Shown here: piece after piece, positions 50,736-57,114 of the stretch
How positions within the stretch are numbered: the first letter of the stretch is position 1
Layout: each line of letters opens with the position of its first letter
Program-made: the position numbers and the translations under genes
NCBI GenBank assembly: GCA_963703325.1
Contig: OY969805.1
Span: forward strand, 1,550,001 to 1,614,000
Reading direction: 5' to 3'
DNA: 64,000 nucleotides
Origin: Aquilonibacter sp963703325
GTDB lineage: Bacteria; Vulcanimicrobiota; Vulcanimicrobiia; Vulcanimicrobiales; Vulcanimicrobiaceae
The notes under the pieces: model-generated
Told to the model about the DNA's origin: nothing
What the model saw: only the letters and a program-made list of their open reading frames with translations
Databases searched by the model: none

Positions 50736-51460
50736 TGGATCGCGCGCTCTTCGCGGCGGCAAGCGGCATGGCCGCGCAGCAACAGCAGCTCGACACCATC
50801 GCCGACAATCTCGCCAATGCCGACGTGGTCGGCTTCAAAGGGAGCGAAGACGAGTTCGCGGCGTTGGCGGCGCCGGGAACGCCGGGTGTGGGAACGATCC
50901 GCACCGGTGAGCATGCGCTCTTCAAAGAAGGCAAGCTCGAGCGCAGCAACGGTCCGTTCGACGTTGCGATCGACGGCGACGGATTCTTCGTCGTGACCGA
51001 CGGGGCGCGCCGGGCATACACGCGCGCCGGTGAGTTCTCGCGCGCCGCCGACGGCACGCTACGCAACGCGCAGGGGTGGGAACTGGCCGGCGTGCGCATT
51101 CCGCCCGACGCGCTCACCGCGAGCGTGGCACACGACGGCGCGGTGACGGCGACGACAACGGCCGGCACGCAGGTGGTCGCGCACCTGCGTCTGGCGGAAT
51201 TCGCGGCGCCGGAGCACCTGCAAAGCCTTGACGGCGCGCTGTTTGCGCAAACGTCGCAGTCCGGGCGGCCGCGGCTGGTGACGCCGGGCGGCGCAGATGG
51301 TCCGAATCTGCGCTTCGGCATGCTCGAACGATCCAACGTCTCGATCGTCGAATCGATGATGCAAATCCTCACCGCGCAGCGCGCCTACGAGGCCAATGCC
51401 AAAGGCATTCAGGCCGCCGACGAAATGCTGCGCATCGCCGACAACCTGCAGCGTGGATAG
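50735..51460 (+). CDS. flgG: Flagellar basal-body rod protein FlgG
   Basis: A 241-residue protein with a GTG start sharing one base with the previous stop. The N-terminus RALFAAASGMAAQQQQLDTIADNLANADVVGFKGSEDEF matches the FlgG motif (A-S-G-M...N-L-A-N-x-x-x-x-G-F-K). The C-terminus is LERSNVSIVESMMQILTAQRAYEANAKGIQAADEMLRIADNL, the conserved distal-rod helix. FlgG builds the distal rod that crosses the peptidoglycan. It is slightly shorter than the 260 residues of E. coli FlgG. Confidence 0.92.
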   Translation: MDRALFAAASGMAAQQQQLDTIADNLANADVVGFKGSEDEFAALAAPGTPGVGTIRTGEHALFKEGKLERSNGPFDVAIDGDGFFVVTDGARRAYTRAGEFSRAADGTLRNAQGWELAGVRIPPDALTASVAHDGAVTATTTAGTQVVAHLRLAEFAAPEHLQSLDGALFAQTSQSGRPRLVTPGGADGPNLRFGMLERSNVSIVESMMQILTAQRAYEANAKGIQAADEMLRIADNLQRG

Positions 51461-51611
51461 CCTTGCGGCGCAGCGCGCCGGCAGCATGGTCGAGGCGCTG
51501 CTCCTTGCCGAGGCGCTCAAGCCGCTGATGCGGGATGCCGATCCGCTTGGCGGCTACGGCACGACCTATTTTGCGCAGCTGCTCGCGATGAAACTCGAAG
51601 GCCGTGACTGA
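51453..51611 (+). CDS. Tiny rod-binding-like (FlgJ N-domain) protein
   Basis: About 52 residues from the GTG at 51453, overlapping flgG by 8 bases and the sigma gene by 8 bases. The sequence AAQRAGSMVEALLLAEALKPLMRDADPLGGYGTTYFAQLLAMKLEGRD resembles the FlgJ N-terminal rod-binding helix pattern (hydrophobic helix, short G-G-Y-G turn, then a second helix ending in L-A-x-x-L). Full FlgJ is over 300 residues with a muramidase domain, which is absent here. This may be a minimal rod-capping protein; the match is by pattern only. Confidence 0.5.
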   Translation: MDSLAAQRAGSMVEALLLAEALKPLMRDADPLGGYGTTYFAQLLAMKLEGRD

Positions 51612-52275
51612 GCACGAGCGCGAGGCGCGGATTCGCGAACTCTTACCATTGGTGCGCCGCATCGCGCGGCGCATCAGCCGGCTCGTGCCGTGCGACTACG
51701 ACGATCTCGTTGGCGACGGAAGCATCGGTCTGATTCGCGCGGTGGACAATTTCGATCCGTCACGCGGCACGTCGCTCGAGCACTATGCGCGCCATCTGAT
51801 CTCCGGCGCGATGCTCAACGGCATACGTCGCATGGATCCGGTCGCCGAGCGGACACGCCGCGCGATGCGGGACGGCGAAGTGGAGCGCTATCAAATCGCG
51901 GGCGAACGAGGCAGCGTCCCGACGCTCGACGAGATGGAGCAACGACGCCCCGGATTCGTGCGGGCAACGCTGGCGGTGACGCTGGGCGTCCCGCTGTCAC
52001 TGGACCGTCCACTGCCCGAGGGCGAACGCATGCGCACGGATTGGAGCAACGACCCGGCGGCGCTGCTCGAGCAGCGTAGCGAGTGCGAGACGATCGGAGC
52101 GGCCGTCGACGCGTTGCCGGCGCGGCAACGCCAGGTCATTCGCGAGCACTACTATGGCGAGTGGTCGCTGCGTGACGTCGGACGTCGGATGCGTATCTCG
52201 CCTCAGCGCGCCTCCCAGCTGCACATCGCGGCCGTGAAGAAACTGCGGCGGAGTCTGCATGCTTCGCCGTCTTGA
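51604..52275 (+). CDS. FliA/WhiG-type RNA polymerase sigma factor
   Basis: A 223-residue protein with a GTG start. Region 2 is YDDLVGDGSIGLIRAVDNFDPSRGTSLEHYARHLISGAMLNGIRRMD, and region 4 is LPARQRQVIREHYYGEWSLRDVGRRMRISPQRASQLHIAAVKKLRRSL. The FliA-like pattern Y-D-D-L and the position after flgG point to a flagellar or motility sigma factor. A moderately reduced region 3 is visible in the middle. No FlgM-type anti-sigma is obvious nearby. Confidence 0.85.
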   Translation: MTEHEREARIRELLPLVRRIARRISRLVPCDYDDLVGDGSIGLIRAVDNFDPSRGTSLEHYARHLISGAMLNGIRRMDPVAERTRRAMRDGEVERYQIAGERGSVPTLDEMEQRRPGFVRATLAVTLGVPLSLDRPLPEGERMRTDWSNDPAALLEQRSECETIGAAVDALPARQRQVIREHYYGEWSLRDVGRRMRISPQRASQLHIAAVKKLRRSLHASPS

Positions 52276-52570
52276 CGGCGACGAGCCGCGCACGCCGGCG
52301 CCTGCGCTGCACGCCGGAGCGATCTCAACCGAGCAAGCCGTTGAGGCGATCGGTGAAAGTGATGGGGACGCTTCGCTCCTGCCGCGCGATCACCCGAGAT
52401 GGGCGCACGACGCGGTCACGCTCTCGCAGCGTGCGCGAGAAATCATCGCGCGGCTGCGACCGGTCGCAATCAAGATCCTGACCTTCTGGGATCACCGCAT
52501 CCGCAGCGCCTTCATCAGCGGGAGCCGCGTGTCGGTCGATCCGAGCGGCAGCTATCGCGTCGAACCGTGA
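52259..52570 (+). CDS. Uncharacterised 103-residue protein in the flagellar cluster
   Basis: ATG at 52259, overlapping the sigma gene by 17 bases. The N-terminal 55 residues are proline- and alanine-rich. The C-terminal part (DAVTLSQRAREIIARLRPVAIKILTFWDHRIRSAFISGSRVSVDPSGSY) looks like a small basic and hydrophobic helix. No family is recognised. The overlap suggests coupling to the sigma factor, so an anti-sigma or chaperone role could be tested, but it may also be a spurious frame. Confidence 0.42.
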   Translation: MLRRLDGDEPRTPAPALHAGAISTEQAVEAIGESDGDASLLPRDHPRWAHDAVTLSQRAREIIARLRPVAIKILTFWDHRIRSAFISGSRVSVDPSGSYRVEP

Positions 52571-52615
52571 TCGCCACCAACACATCGGGGGAGTTGCCGC
52601 CTCTAGTATGAAGAG

Positions 52616-53185
52616 ATGGCCACTATGGGTTCGTGGGAATCACAGCAGCCGACAATCGATGCCGCGCGCGCCGGCGAGGGTGCCGCGCTCGAAGCATTGA
52701 TCTCGGCCATCTGGCCGCACGCCTTTCGGATCGCCCTCTCGATCCTGCGGCATCCGATGGCCGCGGAGGATGCTGCCCAAGAGGCGTGTGCTCGCGTCAT
52801 CGCGGCGATCGGCGGATTGCGCAGCAGCGCGGCATTCGGCGTGTGGTTCTATCGGCTCGTCGTGCGCGAAGCGATGCGGATCGAGCGGCGCGCTCGGGCG
52901 CACGAGGCGCTTGATCCCGACACGCTCGCATCCGCGACGCCGCTCACCGACGCGCTCGTTCGCGTCGACATCTTTCGCGCGCTTGGTGTGCTGCCGGCGC
53001 GGCAGCGCGCCGTGGTCGCGCTCCACTACTATGCCGATTGCAATAGCCGCGAGATCGCCGAGATTCTTGGAACGCCCGAGGGAACGGTTCGTTACCATCT
53101 CGCGCTGGCGCGCCGCCGGTTGGAATCGCTGCTCTCGGCGCACCGTCCCGCTGTCCTTGCCGAGGTTCTCTTTGATGCCGGTTGA
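52616..53185 (+). CDS. ECF (group 4) RNA polymerase sigma factor
   Basis: A 189-residue protein. Region 2 is LISAIWPHAFRIALSILRHPMAAEDAAQEACARVIAAIGGL with the D-A-A-Q-E signature. Region 4 is LPARQRAVVALHYYADCNSREIAEILGTPEGTVRYHLALARRRL. The length and spacing fit an ECF sigma factor. The next gene overlaps its 3' end by 11 bases and encodes a small one-helix membrane protein likely to be its regulator. Confidence 0.92.
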   Translation: MATMGSWESQQPTIDAARAGEGAALEALISAIWPHAFRIALSILRHPMAAEDAAQEACARVIAAIGGLRSSAAFGVWFYRLVVREAMRIERRARAHEALDPDTLASATPLTDALVRVDIFRALGVLPARQRAVVALHYYADCNSREIAEILGTPEGTVRYHLALARRRLESLLSAHRPAVLAEVLFDAG

Positions 53186-53426
53186 TCTCCGCGGTGCGCT
53201 GCGCACCGCACTCGACGTCGATGTTCCGGCGCCGCAGCTCGAACGTATCGGCGAACGTGCGGCGCGCCGCGTGCGTTTGCTCAGACGCCGGCGTTCGCGC
53301 GCGATGTTGAGCGCGGCGGCGCTGGTCGCGCTGATCGCCGTCTTTGCCGGCGGGCAGGAAACGGCGGTATTCTATCCGGCGATCGCTGCAGCACCCGTAC
53401 CCGCCCCCTCACCGCTCGCCACGTGA
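53175..53426 (+). CDS. Small single-pass membrane protein, probable ECF anti-sigma partner
   Basis: 83 residues from the ATG at 53175, inside the ECF gene end and 4 bases from the next GTG (GTGA overlap). The cytoplasmic N-terminus (VDLRGALRTALDVDVPAPQLERIGERAARRVRLLRRRRSR) precedes one helix (AMLSAAALVALIAVFAGG) and a proline-rich end. It is not a zinc anti-sigma (no HxxxCxxC). The gene order ECF-sigma then small TM protein is the usual anti-sigma arrangement, which is the only basis for the role. Confidence 0.6.
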   Translation: MPVDLRGALRTALDVDVPAPQLERIGERAARRVRLLRRRRSRAMLSAAALVALIAVFAGGQETAVFYPAIAAAPVPAPSPLAT

Positions 53427-54928
53427 TCGCACGTACGGAGCGCGCCCGCGACACGATCATCGCGTCGGCGCTGGGCGTCGCCTCATTCATCCTGTTGTTC
53501 ATTCGCTATTGGGTACCCCCGGGTAAGATCTTCGACGAAGTCTACTTCGCCCGCGCCGCCGAAGAGTATCTGCAGCGCCGCTACATCTACGAGAACACGC
53601 ACCCGCCGGTGACCAAGCTGTTGATCACGCTCTCGGTCGTGATGTTCGGCGGGTTGCAGCACGGGGACACGTCGTACGGCTGGCGCTTTCTCAACGTGGT
53701 TGCCGGCGCGGTCGCGATTCCGCTGTGCTTCGTCCTGGCCAAACGCATCACGCGTTCGACCCTCTTTGCAACCTATGCGACGCTGCTCTTTGCGCTCGAC
53801 GGCATGCACTACGTGCAGTCCCGGATCGCGACGCCCGAAGCGTTCGTCGTCTGCTTTTCGCTCGCGACACTCTACGCGTTTTGCCGCTACTGGGATGCCG
53901 TCGTCGCGGCGCCTGCCCAAGCGCTAGGGCATCGCTCGTGGCGCGAGCGGGGGCTCGAGCTGCTTGTAAGTCTGGTTGTTGCCACGGGCATCGTGCTGCT
54001 GCGGTTTGCCCATGAGACCGAGGCGGCGCGCATCGTTTTGGTCGTCATCGTCGCGGCGGTGCTGTATGCCGTCTGGCGGCTTTGGCGCGAACGTCCGCCG
54101 GGCGCCGCGTGGCTGATCGCCTTTGCTTTTGCCGGTGCGCTGCTGGTGGCCAGCAAGTGGTACGGCGTGATGGCCTACGGCGTTGCCGCGGTGGTCGTCG
54201 GCTATGCGTCGATCCGCGCATGGATGGCGCGGCGAGCCTCGCCGTTCCCAATCGATCTGGTCGCCGCCTGCGTGATCGGCAGCATCGGCATCGTCTACGC
54301 GCTCGCCTATATCCCGCACTTCATCGGCTTGCGCGATCTGCAAACGCTGCCGCCGCGGCCGTACACGGTCAGCGACATCGTGACGATGCAGGTCAACGCG
54401 TTCCTCTACCACGATCACCTGCGCGCCACGCATCCGTACGCGTCGGCGTGGTGGACGTGGCCGCTCGATTTGCGTCCCCTGTTGTATAGCGCGCAATACG
54501 GTGGTACCTGTCCCAACTGCACCGCGGCGATGATCTATTCGTTTCCGAATCCGCTCGTGATGTGGCTTGGGCTGGTTTCGGTGCCGCTTGTCGGCGTGCT
54601 CGCGTTCGTGCGCCGCAATCGCGGCTACGCGCTGATCGTACTAGCGTACTTGCTGCAGTGGCTGCCGTGGATGTTTTCGCCGCGGATCGCGTTCCTCTAT
54701 CATTTCTACGTCAACATTCCGCTGATCGCGATCTGCGATGCCGTGCTGATGCAATTCATCCTGGAGACGCTCGGGCGCAAGGATCTCGCGGCTGCACGCT
54801 GGATCGTGGCCGGCTATCTGGGACTCGTCGTGCTGGCGTTCGTCTACTTTTTCCCGATTCTCTCGTCGATAGAAATCCCGCAGAGCGCATGGCAACAGCG
54901 CCTCTGGCTCGACTCCTGGAAAGACTGA
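53423..54928 (+). CDS. Dolichyl-phosphate-mannose-type protein O-mannosyltransferase (GT39/PMT family)
   Basis: A 501-residue protein with about ten hydrophobic segments. The first loop GKIFDEVYFARAAEEYLQRRYIYENTHPPVTKLLITLSV contains the acidic pair and the H-P-P motif of PMT-family enzymes. Downstream LYAFCRYWDAV, TASTKWYG-like ASKWYGVMA, and the large loop after YAQYGG (with CPNC cysteines) match the family. In other bacteria such proteins transfer mannose from a lipid carrier to exported proteins. The GTG start overlaps the anti-sigma-like gene, so it may be in the ECF regulon. Confidence 0.82.
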   Translation: MIARTERARDTIIASALGVASFILLFIRYWVPPGKIFDEVYFARAAEEYLQRRYIYENTHPPVTKLLITLSVVMFGGLQHGDTSYGWRFLNVVAGAVAIPLCFVLAKRITRSTLFATYATLLFALDGMHYVQSRIATPEAFVVCFSLATLYAFCRYWDAVVAAPAQALGHRSWRERGLELLVSLVVATGIVLLRFAHETEAARIVLVVIVAAVLYAVWRLWRERPPGAAWLIAFAFAGALLVASKWYGVMAYGVAAVVVGYASIRAWMARRASPFPIDLVAACVIGSIGIVYALAYIPHFIGLRDLQTLPPRPYTVSDIVTMQVNAFLYHDHLRATHPYASAWWTWPLDLRPLLYSAQYGGTCPNCTAAMIYSFPNPLVMWLGLVSVPLVGVLAFVRRNRGYALIVLAYLLQWLPWMFSPRIAFLYHFYVNIPLIAICDAVLMQFILETLGRKDLAAARWIVAGYLGLVVLAFVYFFPILSSIEIPQSAWQQRLWLDSWKD

Positions 54929-55002
54929 GATGCGCGAGCGAAGCGAAGCGTAGCCGCGCGACTTTAGACGGCAAAGCTTTAGCTTTGACGGATAAAGTCT
55001 GT
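54929..55002. repeat. Convergent-gap hairpin and dispersed-repeat core
   Basis: The gap between the convergent PMT-type and TonB-receptor genes holds GCGAGCGAAGCGAAGCGTAG (54933-54952), a shorter relative of the repeat at 41127. It is followed by a 6-bp stem CAAAGC-TTTA-GCTTTG (54972-54987). The stem could help termination, but no T-run follows; no gene is seen here. Confidence 0.5.
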
Positions 55003-57114
55003 TTAGTGCTCGTAGAGCGCGCCGGTCCCGAAGGATTGGCGGAACATGAAGCGCAGCGTAAAGGGCTGCAGCCCGTATTGCGGCAACGGGCCATAGATCG
55101 GAACGCGGTTTGCAAGTTGGTTGGTCAGATTTTCCGCCGAGAACTGGAGCTTCGCGCGCGCTCCGAGCGAGAGCTCGAGATTGCTGTTGAGCATTGCGAA
55201 GGCGGGCGCGCCGTAGGCGTTGTTCGAGCCGACGTAGAGCGCACCGATCGACAGACGCGAGCCGCGCGGCCATTTGTAGCTGATCTCGGTGTATCCTTGC
55301 GCGTACGGAATGCGAAACGGCGCGACCGCGCCGTACCCGATATTCTGGTCGGTGAAAAGCTGCGTTCCGGTGCTGCCCCAAACGTAGGTGCGCGGTAGCG
55401 AAAGCGCCGCGATAAAGCCCATGCCGACCCGTTTGAATTGCTGCAGCGTGAACTCCAGCCCACTCTCTACCATCGGGGGTCCATTGCTCCAGCTATCGAC
55501 GTCGAACGCGTAGACGTTCTGCGTCGCGTTACGATACCAATCCGCCGAGAGGGTGGTGGTGCCGCCGTGCATGCGCCATTCGGCACCGAGGTCGCCGCCC
55601 GTCGCGCGCTCGATCGAATCGATCGTGCTGGTGGTAATCGTGGGAAGCGAAAGATTCGGCGCGATCGCTTCAAGCGGCGGGAGTACGTCGCTGGTGCCGT
55701 ATGACGCGCGCAGCGCGAGTCCGTCGCGAACGTCGTAGGAATACCCGATCCGCGCCTCGGGCGCACGCAGCCACGCGGTGGCGCTGTGATCCGCAACCCA
55801 GGTGCCGGAGAGATCGAATTCGTTGCGGGTGTCCGGCCGATAGGTAACGCTCTCGTTGGCGGTCGTGCGCGATTCGTTCTCGGCCGTACCAATCAGATTT
55901 GCCGAGAGCACGCGGGCGCTGGTGTCGAACGAGAGCTTGCCGTCGGTATGCAGCCAGGCGAGCGTTGCGCCCGTTTCGTCTTCGCTTGGCTGCGGGAGCG
56001 TGTTGGGCGAGACGATGCCGGTTTGCGTTTGCGCGCTGAAGAGCCGCAGCGTGTACGCGTCGTCGCCGCGATCGTACGACGCCGCGAGATCGCCGAAGCC
56101 CAAGTGCTCGTAGTCGTCGCCACCATAGCCGTAGACGGCGTCGAGCGAGCGGTCGAGCGTTACCGCCATCGCGGTTGCGGTAATCGTCACGCCGCCGGGC
56201 GGCGCGACCCGCAATTTGGCGAGCGCCGCCTTGCGCGTGTAGTCCAGAGGATCCGAGTCGCAGCAGGGTGAGCCGTCAACCGACAGCATCGTCGCGTACG
56301 AAACCACGCCGCCCGGCTCGGTCCCATCGTAGGCGAGATCGCTAAACGATCCGCCCTGCGAATCGCCTTCGGTTTCGAACGTGCCGCGTTGACCCAGCGT
56401 CGGTTCGGCTGTGCGGAAGTTGACCGCGCCGCCGACGCCGCTACCGGCGCCGCTGACGTCGCCCGCGCCCTTGACGATCTCGACTTCTTGCAAGACGTAG
56501 GTCGGAAGTAAGCTCAAATCGAGCGCGCCGCTCGGGGTGAGGATCGGTTCGCCGTCGATCGAGACCGGCGTCTCGAACGGTAGCGCGTTGCGCACTGAAG
56601 CAAACGCGGGGCTTAGGGGGGTTGCGGTGTTGGTCCCGGTACTGGTCAGCGCAAACGCGCCGGGAGTTTGGTTCAACACGCTGGTCACGTCGGGTTGACC
56701 TTGGTCGCGGTAGGCTTCGCGCGGATAGACGTGCTGTGCCACGGGTGTGGCGTTGAACGGTGAGCGCGCGTGACCCGTCACCGAACCGATCACATGCAGC
56801 GCGCCGGCCGACGGGGCAAGCGTGATATTGAGCGACTTTTGATCGTGGAAGGAAAGAGATTCCGAACGAATGCGAAAACCGTTGGCACTGACACGCAGAG
56901 CGTAGGTTCCCGGCGACGGGAGCGGAAAGCGCGCGACCCCACGAGTATCGGTCGTGCCAAATTCCGGCGGGCTCGTTCCGAGTTCGATCTTCGCTCCGCT
57001 GACCGGTTGCCGGTTTTGGTCGCTGACGGTTATGACCAGAGTGGTCGCCGCATTTGCGCGGCACGGAAACAGTACGACGACGACGAGAAGGGCGAGACTA
57101 CAGCGTATGAACAC
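55003..57114 (-). CDS. TonB-dependent outer-membrane receptor with a carboxypeptidase-regulatory-like N-domain
   Basis: About 703 residues from the GTG at 57114 (alternative TTG at 57159 with GGGAG upstream would add 15 residues). Signal peptide: FIRCSLALLVVVVLFPCRANA. A beta-sandwich follows (LVITVSDQNRQPVSGAKIELGTSP). The plug is YREAYRDQGQPDVTSVLNQTPGAF, then VSIDGEPILTPSGALDLSLLPTYVLQEVEIVKGAGDVSGAGSGVGGAVNFRT. The barrel ends RFMFRQSFGTGAL-YEH, lacking a clean aromatic C-terminus. The substrate is unknown. Its 5' end overlaps the head-to-head receptor gene. Confidence 0.83.
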   Translation of the reverse strand: MFIRCSLALLVVVVLFPCRANAATTLVITVSDQNRQPVSGAKIELGTSPPEFGTTDTRGVARFPLPSPGTYALRVSANGFRIRSESLSFHDQKSLNITLAPSAGALHVIGSVTGHARSPFNATPVAQHVYPREAYRDQGQPDVTSVLNQTPGAFALTSTGTNTATPLSPAFASVRNALPFETPVSIDGEPILTPSGALDLSLLPTYVLQEVEIVKGAGDVSGAGSGVGGAVNFRTAEPTLGQRGTFETEGDSQGGSFSDLAYDGTEPGGVVSYATMLSVDGSPCCDSDPLDYTRKAALAKLRVAPPGGVTITATAMAVTLDRSLDAVYGYGGDDYEHLGFGDLAASYDRGDDAYTLRLFSAQTQTGIVSPNTLPQPSEDETGATLAWLHTDGKLSFDTSARVLSANLIGTAENESRTTANESVTYRPDTRNEFDLSGTWVADHSATAWLRAPEARIGYSYDVRDGLALRASYGTSDVLPPLEAIAPNLSLPTITTSTIDSIERATGGDLGAEWRMHGGTTTLSADWYRNATQNVYAFDVDSWSNGPPMVESGLEFTLQQFKRVGMGFIAALSLPRTYVWGSTGTQLFTDQNIGYGAVAPFRIPYAQGYTEISYKWPRGSRLSIGALYVGSNNAYGAPAFAMLNSNLELSLGARAKLQFSAENLTNQLANRVPIYGPLPQYGLQPFTLRFMFRQSFGTGALYEH

